From the NCBI RefSeq assembly GCF_000190635.1, contig NC_015172.1, positions 1,178,001 through 1,242,000 of the forward strand: 64,000 nt of DNA. Reading direction: 5' to 3'. Positions 1-9,683 of the stretch are shown piece by piece (position 1 is the first letter of the stretch; each line of letters begins with the position of its first letter). Position numbers and translations under genes: made by a program. Below the pieces are notes generated by a model. That model searched no databases. It saw only the letters and a list, made by a program, of their open reading frames with translations, and had not been told where the DNA came from. Source of the DNA: Syntrophobotulus glycolicus DSM 8271 (GTDB lineage: Bacteria; Bacillota; Desulfitobacteriia; Desulfitobacteriales; Syntrophobotulaceae).

Positions 1-1
1 A

Positions 2-1225
2 GTGTTTTTGACGGGAGAAGTCCAGGAGCTGGGAAACCACGCCATCCTCACGGCCAGGGACGGAACCGAGTACAATCTGGAGGACAGCGCCGCCCCCATT
101 AAGGATGACAAAGGGGCGCTGGCCGGTGTGGTCCTCGTGTTCAGAGATGTCACGGAGAAAAAGGAACAGAGAAAGAAAATTGAATATATCAGCTTCCACG
201 ATTCCCTGACCGGCCTGTACAACCGGCGCTTTTTTGAGGAAGAGCTGCACCGGATCGATACCGGGCGCAATCTGCCGATTTCCATCATAATGGGCGATGT
301 CAACAGCCTGAAGCTGACCAACGATATTTTCGGCCACGCTTTCGGCGATATGCTGCTGGAAAGAGTGGCCGAGGTGATGACCAGCATCTGCCGGGCCGAT
401 GATATCATAGCCCGCTGGGGCGGCGACGAATTCATCATCCTGCTGCCGCGAACAGACTCCGCACAAGCCGAGTCCATCGCCGGGAGGATAAAAGAAGAGG
501 TGAGCGCCCAGCAAATCCGCGCCATCAGAAGCAGCATTTCCATAGGCCATGCCACCAAGGTGAGGATGTCTCAGGATATCATGCAGGTCCTGGGCAGCGC
601 GGAAACGAAAATGTATTCCGTCAAAACCCTGGAGCGCAGTGATGTGCAGAGCCGGGAGCTGGCCGCCATCATCAATTCCCTCTCCGCAAACAGCGAGCTG
701 GAAAGCCGGCACGCCATGCGGGTGAGCGCGCTGTGCCGGGAGTTCGGCAGGGCGCTGGAGCTGCCGGAATCGGAGATCCAGAAGCTCACGGAAGCGGCGC
801 GGCTTCACGATATCGGGAAAATTGTCCTGGAGCCGGGCTTTCTAAAAAAAGGGGACAATCTCAGTCCGTCAGAATGGAGCGAGATGTACCGGCATCCCGT
901 AATCGGCTACAGGATCCTGAATTCGTTCGACCATACGCTGGAATTGGCGGAGGTGGTGCTGGCTCATCATGAGAACTGGGACGGCTCCGGCTATCCCAAG
1001 GGGCTCAAAGGGGAGAAAATACCGCTTCTGGCCCGGATCATCTCAATCGCCGGGGTGTATGACCGCCTGAGGCATGACCCGGCCCAAGCCGGGACGAGAA
1101 GCCGGGAGGAGGCGCTCCGGGAGATCAGGCACTACGCGGGGACGCAATTAGACCCGGGGCTCGTGGACGCCTTTGTGGAAATGCTGGAAAACGGCCGGCT
1201 TGCGGAACCGGACCACTCAGTCTGA
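2..1225 (+). CDS. GGDEF/HD-GYP cyclic-di-GMP protein, 5' end cut by window
   Basis: Cyclic-di-GMP signalling protein whose start lies outside the window. The first ~50 residues look like the end of a PAS sensor domain (..FRDVTEKKEQ). A GGDEF domain follows at about 60-215, with an intact RWGGDEF active site and an RxxD inhibitory site (RADD) five residues before it, so diguanylate cyclase activity with product feedback is likely. An HD-GYP domain occupies about 225-395, with HDIGK and HHENWDGSGYP. The aspartate usual in the later aDvyDAL motif is glycine here (IAGVYDRL), so phosphodiesterase activity may be weakened; whether this is a metal ligand in this protein is inferred from the family. 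A cyclic-di-GMP-I riboswitch lies 46 kb away in the same window. Confidence 0.93.
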   Translation: MFLTGEVQELGNHAILTARDGTEYNLEDSAAPIKDDKGALAGVVLVFRDVTEKKEQRKKIEYISFHDSLTGLYNRRFFEEELHRIDTGRNLPISIIMGDVNSLKLTNDIFGHAFGDMLLERVAEVMTSICRADDIIARWGGDEFIILLPRTDSAQAESIAGRIKEEVSAQQIRAIRSSISIGHATKVRMSQDIMQVLGSAETKMYSVKTLERSDVQSRELAAIINSLSANSELESRHAMRVSALCREFGRALELPESEIQKLTEAARLHDIGKIVLEPGFLKKGDNLSPSEWSEMYRHPVIGYRILNSFDHTLELAEVVLAHHENWDGSGYPKGLKGEKIPLLARIISIAGVYDRLRHDPAQAGTRSREEALREIRHYAGTQLDPGLVDAFVEMLENGRLAEPDHSV

Positions 1226-1294
1226 TGGGCAATGCAGGAAGGTTGTAAAAGGACCGCACCAATACATAAAATAAGGCCCGACCAGGGAGGTTGA

Positions 1295-1399
1295 ATGAAA
1301 CGTTAAATTCTGGCAGATGAAAAGGCCGGGGATGCAAAAGAAAGAGCCGGAGGCATTTTATTAGGATTGCAGCGCCTAGAAGAGCTTAAAAGGCTGTAA
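1295..1399 (+). pseudogene. Small ORF interrupted by TAA at codon 4
   Basis: An ATG 4 nt after GGAGG is followed by AAA CGT and then a TAA. The same frame then stays open for 30 further codons (ILADEKAGDAKERAGG...LKRL) to a second TAA. The good ribosome binding site suggests a small gene that was once whole, or a minimal ORF used in a leader. No function recognised. Confidence 0.25.
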
Positions 1400-1429
1400 C
1401 CGAATGATTGGTTGATTGTCTCCAACCGC

Positions 1430-1450
1430 GCCCGTCAGATGCTGACGGGC
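1430..1450. terminator. Hairpin between convergent genes
   Basis: Perfect 9 bp stem (GCCCGTCAG / CTGACGGGC) with a 3-nt loop, between the + strand GGDEF gene and the - strand ferredoxin-nitroreductase gene. There is no clear T tract, so a terminator role is inferred from position only. Confidence 0.4.
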
Positions 1451-1496
1451 CATGTTCGTTTCCTGGCGCAGAAAAGCCCTGCTGCTTGCTTCCACA

Positions 1497-2327
1497 TTAT
1501 TGCCATGAAACCTGCAAGGGTTCCCTGTCCACTAATCGTTTAAAAGTATAGGCCAGATATCCAACGAGCAACGCACCTGTGACGCTTTTGTTCTCGGGAA
1601 GCTGGAGAAGTTGCAGCAGAGGTTCATATCCCGCTGCAGCGCAATATTCGAATAACCCTGACCAGCAAGTGCCGAGCCCAAGCGCCGGTGCATAGAGCTG
1701 GGCATAGGCAAGCGCAAAATGAGTGTTGTCCCGGCCGAGAGCGAAACGCTCTTTCTGTGCCGTGGCGATGATCACACAGGGCGCATCCCTTAAAATCGTA
1801 TCCTTACCATTTTCACGATATCCGCGTATGGTATTGACGGTGTTTTTCGACCATGGGGATTTCCCCAAAGCACCGTGTCTTAAATCATCCTCTGCCCAAT
1901 CCGCAACCGCAGCTGCGATTGCTTTTAAGGTCGCAGGGTCATCCACAACAAGATAGGATACTCCTTGTGAATTGCAGGCTGTTGGTGCGAAACGGGCAAT
2001 ATCAAGAAGTTCGCAGATGGTTTCGCGCGGCACACGCTTCTTTTGGAAAGAGCGGACAGACCGCCGTGACCGGAGAAAGCGGACTGCCGTATTGGCGTCC
2101 GGCATGGATGCTTTTTCAATCAAGACCTGTTTTTCAAGCGGGGCCAGTCTGTGATCCAATGCTCCGTTTGGGCAAACCGCTACGCAATGCCCGCAGGCAA
2201 TGCAGAAATCATCGACGACCTCGGGGCCATGCCCGCCCATGCCAAGCGTACCTCGACAGACCTTTACGCAAAGCCCGCATTTTATGCATTGCTCCTGATT
2301 TACCTGAATCAAATTCTCTGCGGCCAT
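1497..2327 (-). CDS. Ferredoxin-nitroreductase fusion (FMN oxidoreductase)
   Basis: Cytoplasmic FMN-dependent oxidoreductase with its own electron-transfer domain. Residues ~10-60 hold two 4Fe-4S motifs of CxxCxxCxxxC type (CIKCGLCVKVC and CIACGHCVAVC). The nitroreductase fold follows, with the RRSVRSF flavin-binding start and the WSGLFEY region. Fusions of this kind are common in anaerobic Clostridia; the substrate cannot be read from sequence. The ATG at 2327 is chosen because GGAG sits 7 nt upstream; a GTG two codons earlier overlaps the stop of the preceding gene. Last gene of an operon with the NTF2-like gene and the SDR remnant. Confidence 0.9.
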   Translation of the reverse strand: MAAENLIQVNQEQCIKCGLCVKVCRGTLGMGGHGPEVVDDFCIACGHCVAVCPNGALDHRLAPLEKQVLIEKASMPDANTAVRFLRSRRSVRSFQKKRVPRETICELLDIARFAPTACNSQGVSYLVVDDPATLKAIAAAVADWAEDDLRHGALGKSPWSKNTVNTIRGYRENGKDTILRDAPCVIIATAQKERFALGRDNTHFALAYAQLYAPALGLGTCWSGLFEYCAAAGYEPLLQLLQLPENKSVTGALLVGYLAYTFKRLVDREPLQVSWQ

Positions 2328-2329
2328 GG

Positions 2330-3272
<943 letters not shown>

Positions 3273-3307
3273 TTAGGTCGTTTGCATGTTCCAATCATAT
3301 CAGCCAT

Positions 3308-3331
3308 AACCTGACAACATCACGTCAAGTT
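3308..3331. promoter_or_regulatory. Palindrome resembling the WYL-regulator operator
   Basis: Arms AACCTGAC and GTCAAGTT (7 of 8 paired) around an 8 bp spacer, overlapping the last codons of the WYL gene and lying just upstream of the SDR/NTF2/nitroreductase operon. The geometry (8 bp arms, 8 bp spacer, TGAC/GTCA core) matches the palindromes upstream of both WYL regulators in this window. Confidence 0.5.
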
Positions 3332-4239
3332 CTATTTTTATATTTGTTCACCATGTCATTTAATTCGTCCCGGAGCGCGTCGCGTATTTTCTGAGGGGAT
3401 AACACCTCTACATCAGCGCCGAACGAGAGGAGATAGCTGATCAGCCATTTGCTGTCCGGCAAAGAGGCGGTGACGGTTAAGGAGCCATCCTTGTTTTGCG
3501 TAATATCCTTTTCATCAAATTCACCGTATACCCGATATGCGCCTTGGGCGGAAGTCTTCAGACACAAATCAATCCAGTTCTGGGCTTTTGGCGTCTGCCC
3601 GCTTTCCTGCAATTCGTCCGAATTTTTTTTCGCGAATGTCTGGGGCGTCATTCGCAAATTCGACATCCGCGAAATTTTAAAGGTAAGATTGGTGTTTTTA
3701 GTCAAACAGAACGCTTGCAGGTACCAGGCGTTTACTTTGAAAACGAGTTTTACCGGTTCCACTTTCCGGGTGCTTTTTTCACCAGATGAATTAAAATAAT
3801 GAAATTCAATGATTCGGCGACTTAAGATGGCATCTTTCAAAACAGTAAATTGCCCTATGCTGCTTTCGTCACTGCCCCAGGGACTAAAATCCACCTCAAT
3901 CCAACTTGTTTTGTTCTTATGAAACAGACTGCTCAGTTTAGCAAGCACTTGATCCGTCTGGGGAGCTTTCGTGACTGACAGGCTTTGCAGGGCATATAGA
4001 ATTTCGTTTTGTTCTCTTTCTGAAAGGATAGATTTATCGAGCACATAATCATCCAGCAACGAGATTCCGCCGCCCTTGCCTTGGCTTGCATAAATCGGTA
4101 TCCCTGCCGAAGACAGAGTTTCGATGTCTCGATAAATGGTTCTTTCAGATACTTCAAAACGCTCCGCCAGTTTTTTGGCGGTTGTGGTCTTTTTATCAAG
4201 CAAAATATAGATCGTTTCAAACAGCCTGTTAATTTGCAT
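3325..4239 (-). CDS. YafY-type HTH/WYL-domain transcriptional regulator
   Basis: 304-residue cytoplasmic regulator. Residues 1-60 are an HTH of the HTH_11 type (AKKLAERFEVSERTIYRDIETL), followed by the conserved GGGISLLDDYVL linker and a WYL domain (~130-300) with EFHYFNSSGE and the W-Y-L region NAWYLQAFC. WYL domains bind nucleic acid or small ligands and tune the HTH. The gene precedes the SDR/NTF2/ferredoxin-nitroreductase operon on the same strand, its probable target. A perfect 12 bp inverted repeat lies 26 bp upstream of its start and a weaker copy overlaps its 3' end, suggesting autoregulation and control of the operon. Confidence 0.92.
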   Translation of the reverse strand: MQINRLFETIYILLDKKTTTAKKLAERFEVSERTIYRDIETLSSAGIPIYASQGKGGGISLLDDYVLDKSILSEREQNEILYALQSLSVTKAPQTDQVLAKLSSLFHKNKTSWIEVDFSPWGSDESSIGQFTVLKDAILSRRIIEFHYFNSSGEKSTRKVEPVKLVFKVNAWYLQAFCLTKNTNLTFKISRMSNLRMTPQTFAKKNSDELQESGQTPKAQNWIDLCLKTSAQGAYRVYGEFDEKDITQNKDGSLTVTASLPDSKWLISYLLSFGADVEVLSPQKIRDALRDELNDMVNKYKNRT

Positions 4240-4265
4240 ATCATCACCCCGATTTCATTATAAAC

Positions 4266-4297
4266 GTATAACTTGACAATAGTATGTCAAGTTATAC
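4266..4297. promoter_or_regulatory. Perfect inverted repeat, probable WYL-regulator operator
   Basis: Arms GTATAACTTGAC and GTCAAGTTATAC (12 bp, perfect) separated by AATAGTAT, directly upstream of the WYL gene. The core TTGACAATAGTATGTCAA differs at two positions from the core upstream of the second WYL regulator (49119-49136). Confidence 0.7.
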
Positions 4298-4849
4298 ATC
4301 AATGAACCAAATATGTGGTTTCATTGCTCAAACTTCGGCTGTCGCTGCGCAGAAAACCCAGAAACGACTCCTTCTGACGCTGTATCTGCTCGGCTTCCTG
4401 CATCAGGCGCTATGCGGGAACGCAATTAGACTCTGCTTTATTCAACGATTTGCTCATTTTTGCAACTTTTGCGGTATGTTTTCCGGCCAGACAGAGTCTT
4501 TTAAAAGAAAAGAGACGTAAAATTGTGTATTTTACCTGCATATATATCGCAAAAGTTGAAATTTTGAGCAGTTTATTGGGATGTATTGACAAAACGGCCA
4601 TGAAAGCTTAGAAGATTAATATCCATAAGAAGGCGGACATTAAACTACCGGGAATCCTGGATGCTGCCTGAACGATTCTCAACTATAAGTTCGTTTAATG
4701 TATGCATTCATTCGGTCCAGTCAGGTGACAAGGTGCATTTTTTTATGGTTGAAATCAAAAGAATGAAAAATAATTGTATCAATTAGTACATTAAATATTG
4801 ACGATCAGCATATAATAGCTTAAGATAGTGTTCGACAGGGAGGAATCCG
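4298..4849. other. Gene-poor stretch before the toxin-antitoxin operon
   Basis: No convincing gene. On the - strand around 4310-4475 a broken frame (MSKSLNKAE.., then after a TAG RLMQEAEQIQRQKESFL..) reads like the decayed start of a small coiled-coil protein, family not recognised. The stretch from 4560 to 4840 is AT-rich and holds the probable promoter of the toxin-antitoxin operon. Confidence 0.4.
4798..4826 (+). promoter_or_regulatory. Probable promoter of the toxin-antitoxin operon
   Basis: TTGACG and TAAGAT separated by 17 bp, ending 23 bp before the toxin ATG. A stray TATAAT lies between them (4811-4816) without a matching -35. Confidence 0.4.
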
Positions 4850-5260
4850 ATGAGCGAGCACTATAATACGAGCTATTCGAAAGAGGAAATAGCGGCGATT
4901 TTACAAAAAATACAGGATTGCGTGCGAGCGGGGAAATATACAATCGCACAAAATGAGAAACGGGCACAAAACCAAGCCCTGATACGGGAGTATAACCTGC
5001 GGACGGAAAGACAGAGGCATATCCTTCTGCAGATAGAGCCGGAGGATTTTTGCCATTCTTTGCAAAACACGAACATCGGGTTTGAACATGAAGTGTTGTA
5101 TGTGTTCTGTCCCCAGGTCATTCTGTTTAACTTCCACGGGGAGGAGAAACAGGTGGACATCTATACGAAGTTCAATATCATTGATCTGGACTCGGGGAGC
5201 CTCATAGTCGTTATTTCGTTCCATGAGCGAAACAAGCCGATGGATTATCTTTTCAGGTAA
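4850..5260 (+). CDS. MqsR-like type II toxin
   Basis: 136-residue protein with the layout of MqsR-family mRNA interferases: a charged helical N-terminus (SKEEIAAILQKIQDCVRAGKYTI) and a C-terminal beta region with NIIDLDSGSLIVVISFHERNKPMDYLF. It is longer than E. coli MqsR (98 residues), so assignment rests on the pattern and on its partner, whose N-terminus resembles MqsA. Predicted to cleave mRNA in the ribosome A site or in free form when unbound (family knowledge, not visible here). Toxin first, antitoxin 32 bp downstream, as in mqsRA. AGGGAGG lies 5-8 nt before the ATG. Confidence 0.72.
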   Translation: MSEHYNTSYSKEEIAAILQKIQDCVRAGKYTIAQNEKRAQNQALIREYNLRTERQRHILLQIEPEDFCHSLQNTNIGFEHEVLYVFCPQVILFNFHGEEKQVDIYTKFNIIDLDSGSLIVVISFHERNKPMDYLFR

Positions 5261-5292
5261 GCGATCGGAACCATTGAAAAGGAGGAATTGCG

Positions 5293-6291
5293 ATGAGTAA
5301 GCAGATTGTCTTTTGCCCAGAGTGCAGACAGGACGCAAAGTATTCTGTCAAAGAAAAAACGGAATCTGCTGAACTGAAGGGCGAAGTCTATGAGTTCACA
5401 GCGCAAACGGCCTACTGTGAGCAGTGCGGGGAGGAAGTCTATGTTGCGGAGCTGGAGGACGCCAATTTAAAGGCGCTGTATGATGTGTACCGTCAGAAGA
5501 ACGAAATCATCTCTCTGGAGGATATTCAGGCCATTCCTGAGAAATACAACATCGGGAAAAGACCGTTGTCCCTTTTGCTGGGATGGGGGGAGCAGACCTT
5601 CAGCCGTTATTATGACGGTGATATGCCCACAAAGCAGTATTCCGAGATACTAAAGCAGATCTATGCGGATCCTGCTTATTATCTTTCCCTGCTTGAGAAA
5701 AGTAAGGAAAACTTAAAAAGCGAAAAGGCCTATGAGAAAAGCAAGGCCTCAACGCAAAGGCTCCTTGATATTCCGGTGGTGGAGCCGCAGGCAAAAATGG
5801 ATGTGGTTGTAGATTATCTCTTATCCCGGTGTCAGGATATTACACCGTTGTCCCTGCAAAAGGCACTGTATTATGCCCAGGGGTTTTTCTATGCCTTCTA
5901 CAGGACTTACCTGTTTACAGAGGATTGCGAAGCCTGGGTGCATGGCCCCGCGTATCCGAAAATTTACCGTCGCTACAGCAACTATTGCTTCGATCCGATC
6001 GAGGGTGTGGATGAAGTGGAGGCTTCGGCCTTGTCGGGAGAGGATCAATTGCTTTTGGACAGCATCGTCAAACACGTTTGCTGCTACAGCGGGAAGACTC
6101 TGGAGGCTTTCACTCATACTGAAACACCCTGGGTTTTGGCCCGGGCGGGGTTACCGGCGGAAGCTTTGTCGAATCGACCCGTAACGAAAGAGTCCATCGG
6201 TGAGTTCTTTACTTTGGTAAAGGAAAAGTACCGCATGCTTACGCCCGCAAATATCAAAGACTATACCAGGGATTTGTTTACCCAGATCTAA
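5293..6291 (+). CDS. Antitoxin fusing MqsA-like zinc ribbon, HTH and Panacea domain
   Basis: 332 residues in three parts. Residues 1-60 carry paired CxxC motifs (C8-C11 and C42-C45) as in the zinc-binding N-terminus of MqsA/YgiT. Residues ~70-125 form an MqsA-like HTH (LSLLLGWGEQTFSRYYDG), expected to bind the operon promoter. Residues ~165-330 are a Panacea/SocA-like domain (DITPLSLQKALYYAQGFFYA, AWVHGPAYPKIYRRY), a domain known to neutralise many unrelated toxins. AAGGAGG sits 7 nt upstream. It should bind and inhibit the toxin encoded just upstream; which part makes contact with the toxin is open. Confidence 0.88.
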   Translation: MSKQIVFCPECRQDAKYSVKEKTESAELKGEVYEFTAQTAYCEQCGEEVYVAELEDANLKALYDVYRQKNEIISLEDIQAIPEKYNIGKRPLSLLLGWGEQTFSRYYDGDMPTKQYSEILKQIYADPAYYLSLLEKSKENLKSEKAYEKSKASTQRLLDIPVVEPQAKMDVVVDYLLSRCQDITPLSLQKALYYAQGFFYAFYRTYLFTEDCEAWVHGPAYPKIYRRYSNYCFDPIEGVDEVEASALSGEDQLLLDSIVKHVCCYSGKTLEAFTHTETPWVLARAGLPAEALSNRPVTKESIGEFFTLVKEKYRMLTPANIKDYTRDLFTQI

Positions 6292-6319
6292 GCTTCGGGG
6301 GGATGCCCTGAAAACAAAA

Positions 6320-6361
6320 GGACCACCGGTTAGGAATTTCTCATGACCGGCGGTCTTTTTC
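6320..6361. terminator. Bidirectional terminator after the toxin-antitoxin operon
   Basis: Stem GACCACCGGT / ACCGGCGGTC (one mismatch) followed by TTTTT on the + strand and by a T-rich stretch on the - strand, between the convergent antitoxin gene and FtsX permease gene. Confidence 0.8.
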
Positions 6362-6487
6362 TTGAAGTGGAAAGTGGAGACGAAAGGAAAGGATCCCTGT
6401 ACTTTCACGACCTGACGAGATGTAATCAGGTTATGGAAGTAAGGTCTGGCGGATATGTTGCCCCGAATAGAAGTTGCCTTCATCCGG

Positions 6488-8983
6488 TCATTCGGCCATT
6501 CTCAGGCGTTCGACGATGCTTTGCCGGCTGGTTGCCCGGTAGGCGAGATAGGGGATGAGAAGGCCCAGCAGAAGCAGGACGGGCAAAATCAGCACCAACG
6601 GACGGAAAACAAAGGCAAAGCTCAGAAACCAGATCTGAGCAGAGAGCGGGCGCACGATGAGCAGAGAACAGCCCAGGCTCAGGATGATGGATCCGGCCGC
6701 CGTCAGGGCCGCATAAGAGGCCCCTTCACAGCAGAGCATGGTCACCAGCTGTTTCCGGGTCATGCCGATGCTGTTCAGCACGGCAAATTCGCGGCGGCGG
6801 GACAGGATGCCGGTCAAAACCGCGTTCACAAAGTTCAGGACGCCGATCAGCCCGGTGATCAGGGCCAGACTGCCGCCGATCAGAACCACCGTATCCCGCA
6901 GGCCCTCCAGGGAGGCCAGGGCGGTAAACTTGGAGTTGTAGCTCATCAGGGGCTCGGAGCTGCCGGTGTATTGCCGCAAAAAGCTCTCCATCGAGCTTTC
7001 CTGATCAGCGGCCACATTGAAGGCATAGCTCATGGGATGGACAGTGCCGGTAAATTCCCGGAACACCTCGCCAGGCAGGTAAAAGACAGAGCCTCCCCAG
7101 CGCCCGCTTGTATTGACGCCGGAGCGGGCAAGCACATGGGCCAGTACGGTCATTTCCCTGCTCTGGCCGCCGCAGGTCAGGACAATGCGGTCGCCGGTCC
7201 GGTGGTTAAAGCTGTGCGGATCCACTTTGCCGTGATCATCGGCCTGAACACCCTCCAGAATATAGCTGCCGCCGGCAAGCTTTTCCGGGTCCAGTTGGCC
7301 GTCCACCAGGCGCAGGCGTGAGAACGGAAAAGCATCAAGGCCGTAAATGTCTGTGGAGAAGGAGCCGTCCGGCCGCCGGTTCATGGTCTGCTTTGAGGTT
7401 TGGCTGGTGTAGCTTCCCCCGCTGCCATAGAGGCGCCCTCCGGTCTCAAATCCCTCCCGGGTGCTGACGGCGCTGATCAAGCTCTCGCTGAGCGCGCTTT
7501 CTCCGCCGTTGTACTGGTGGTTGAACAGATCGGCGTGGCCGATCAGAAAGTCCGAATCGCTGAAGCGGTCCAGGGCTTTGGCCGTGTCCACACTCTGAGA
7601 CAGGGTAAACACCGTGTTGGTGAGGACAATGCTCAGGCTGAGGCTCAAAATGACCAGCACGGTGCGTCTTTTATTGCGCCCGAGGTTGGCCAGGGCCATA
7701 CCCCCCGGCCTGCCGCCGTTTTGGGATTTTTTCAGCGGTTTTCCGCTCCTGTACGCGCTGCCGGTATAGCGGGCCGCTTCCACGGGAGAGACCCTTGCCG
7801 CCATTTGCCCCGGCTTGTGGGTGCTGATCAGTACGGTAAACAGGGCGAAAAGGGCCGCTCCGGCAAAAATGAGGGGATGGGGCGATACGGAAGGCGTACT
7901 GCCCGCATAGGAGGATTGTGCCATTAAATACGGCACCAGGGCCTTTCCGGTAAAGTAGCCCGCCCCCAGACCCGGAGGAATCCCGAGCAGGGAGAGCAGG
8001 AAGGCCTGGCGGCGGATAATGGCCCGAAGCTGGCGGCCGGTGGTCCCGATGGTTTTCAAGAGTCCGTAAAAACGGATATCCCGTAAAACGGAGATTTGAA
8101 AAATGTTGTAGATGATCAGATAGCCGGTGAGGACAAACAGCAGCAGGGCGCAGGCCAGGGCGGTCAGGCTTCCGGCGTCCGCTGTGAGGCCGGTGGACAG
8201 ATAGGCCCAGTTGATCCCGGTCTCCAGGTAGTTCGGCGCGCCCTCCTCCGGGGAGAAACCGCTTTCGGTCAGGACGGTCCCCAGCTTTTGCTCGATGTTC
8301 AGGCTGTCGGCGAACTTGATGTAGCCGTAGACGGTCCCGGTAAGGGAGGAGTCCTCCTGATAAGTGTTCCGCAGTTCAGCCGGGCGGGCGTCTACATAAG
8401 CGCGGGAAGAAAGGATCTGCCCGGTCGGGTATCCCGGGTCGCTTTCCCACCAGCCGGCCAGCACGAAAGCACGGGTGACCGGGCTGCCGTGGACGGTCAG
8501 CTCCAGGGTGAGCGGCGCGCCGACGGTCAGGGGGACTCCCAGAAGCTCCAGGGTTTTGGTGTCGGCGATCACCTCATTCGCGGCCTGGGGCTTGTGCCCG
8601 CCTGTGGGTTCCGCAAAGAGGTATTTCAGTCCAATGTCGTCATTGTACCAGAATTCCGTGCGCCGCTTGCGCAGAGCCTCGTTGTCAACACTGTCGCTGA
8701 GCATCCGGCAGTAGGCGATTTCCTTCACCAGCGGATGCTTGCTTATGGCTGTGTATTCCTGATCGGTGACATACTTGACAACGGCGTGTCCGTCCCCGCC
8801 GGACATGATCATGGCAGCGCGCTGGAGGCTTTCCGTCAGGCCGGACCCCATAGTGAAAAGGCTGGTGAATAAGAGCGCGGTCAGGGCAATGGCGAGGACG
8901 GCGATCACATTGCGCGTTCCGGCGGCGCGAAAGCTCCCGGCGGCCAGCCTGCGGAGCGCTTTTTTGTTGTTTACTCGGATCAT
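6488..8983 (-). CDS. FtsX-family ABC transporter permease
   Basis: 831-residue inner-membrane permease of the FtsX/MacB type. Topology from sequence: one membrane segment near 25-45, a large extracellular domain, three segments at ~275-400, then a repeat of the pattern (one near 440-460, a second extracellular part, three near 705-815). Such paired-FtsX permeases export or sense peptide antibiotics or lipids. It overlaps the stop codon of its ATPase gene by 4 bp (ATGA), and a response regulator and kinase lie upstream on the same strand, as in Bce-like detoxification modules. The substrate is not readable. Confidence 0.9.
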   Translation of the reverse strand: MIRVNNKKALRRLAAGSFRAAGTRNVIAVLAIALTALLFTSLFTMGSGLTESLQRAAMIMSGGDGHAVVKYVTDQEYTAISKHPLVKEIAYCRMLSDSVDNEALRKRRTEFWYNDDIGLKYLFAEPTGGHKPQAANEVIADTKTLELLGVPLTVGAPLTLELTVHGSPVTRAFVLAGWWESDPGYPTGQILSSRAYVDARPAELRNTYQEDSSLTGTVYGYIKFADSLNIEQKLGTVLTESGFSPEEGAPNYLETGINWAYLSTGLTADAGSLTALACALLLFVLTGYLIIYNIFQISVLRDIRFYGLLKTIGTTGRQLRAIIRRQAFLLSLLGIPPGLGAGYFTGKALVPYLMAQSSYAGSTPSVSPHPLIFAGAALFALFTVLISTHKPGQMAARVSPVEAARYTGSAYRSGKPLKKSQNGGRPGGMALANLGRNKRRTVLVILSLSLSIVLTNTVFTLSQSVDTAKALDRFSDSDFLIGHADLFNHQYNGGESALSESLISAVSTREGFETGGRLYGSGGSYTSQTSKQTMNRRPDGSFSTDIYGLDAFPFSRLRLVDGQLDPEKLAGGSYILEGVQADDHGKVDPHSFNHRTGDRIVLTCGGQSREMTVLAHVLARSGVNTSGRWGGSVFYLPGEVFREFTGTVHPMSYAFNVAADQESSMESFLRQYTGSSEPLMSYNSKFTALASLEGLRDTVVLIGGSLALITGLIGVLNFVNAVLTGILSRRREFAVLNSIGMTRKQLVTMLCCEGASYAALTAAGSIILSLGCSLLIVRPLSAQIWFLSFAFVFRPLVLILPVLLLLGLLIPYLAYRATSRQSIVERLRMAE

Positions 8984-9657
8984 GGGCGCTCACCGCCCGC
9001 GATCCGGCCGTCTTCGATCCGGACGATGCGGTCCGCAAGCTGGGCCAGTTCTTCGTTATGGGTAATCATGACAATGGTTTGCCGGAATTTTTCCCCGCTC
9101 ACCTTTAAAAGGCCCAGCACATCCTGGCTCGTTTTGCTGTCCAGATTGCCGGTCGGCTCGTCGGCGAGGACGATGGCCGGCTTCGCGGCCAGGGCCCTGG
9201 CAATGGCCACCCGCTGCTGCTGCCCGCCGGAAAGATTGCAGGGCAGATTGGGCAGCTTGCTTTCCAGACCCAGTGTTTGGATGATCCGCCCGACATAAGC
9301 CTCATCCGGCTCATTGCCGTCCAACTGGATGGGCAGGACGATATTTTCATACACGTTCAGCACCGGCACGAGGTTATAGCTTTGAAAGACAAAGCCGATC
9401 CGGCGGCGCCGGAAAATCGTCAGCTCTTCGTCCTTCAGGGAAAAAAGTTCTTGGCCGCCGACGAAAACGGTGCCGCCGCTCGGGCGGTCGAGCCCGCCGA
9501 GCAGGTGAAGCAAGGTGGATTTTCCGCTGCCGGAGGTTCCGACAACAGCGAGAAACTCCCCGTCTTCCACCGCCAGATTGACGCCGTCAAGCGCCCGTAC
9601 GGCCGTCTCGCCGCTGCCGTAATATTTTTTCAGGTCCGTTGTTTTTAAAATGGGCAT
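8980..9657 (-). CDS. ABC transporter ATPase (MacB/LolD type)
   Basis: 225-residue ATPase with Walker A GTSGSGKST (~40-48), signature [15 protein letters not shown], Walker [13 protein letters not shown] and the H-loop MITHNEE. This set is typical of the MacB/LolD/BceA class that drives FtsX-type permeases without substrate translocation through a classical pore. Start ATG at 9657 with AGGAGG 7 nt upstream; a TTG one codon earlier is too close. It is separated from the kinase gene by 138 bp holding a long inverted repeat, so the transporter probably has its own promoter controlled by the response regulator. Confidence 0.93.
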   Translation of the reverse strand: MPILKTTDLKKYYGSGETAVRALDGVNLAVEDGEFLAVVGTSGSGKSTLLHLLGGLDRPSGGTVFVGGQELFSLKDEELTIFRRRRIGFVFQSYNLVPVLNVYENIVLPIQLDGNEPDEAYVGRIIQTLGLESKLPNLPCNLSGGQQQRVAIARALAAKPAIVLADEPTGNLDSKTSQDVLGLLKVSGEKFRQTIVMITHNEELAQLADRIVRIEDGRIAGGERP

Positions 9658-9683
9658 CAAGGCTCCTCCTTCAAAGATTCTGA

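Noticed and set aside
6455-8872. Long + strand frames opposite the first FtsX permease gene
   Set aside because: Antisense shadows: rich in Q, G, H and A with no family features, while the - strand encodes a clear permease.
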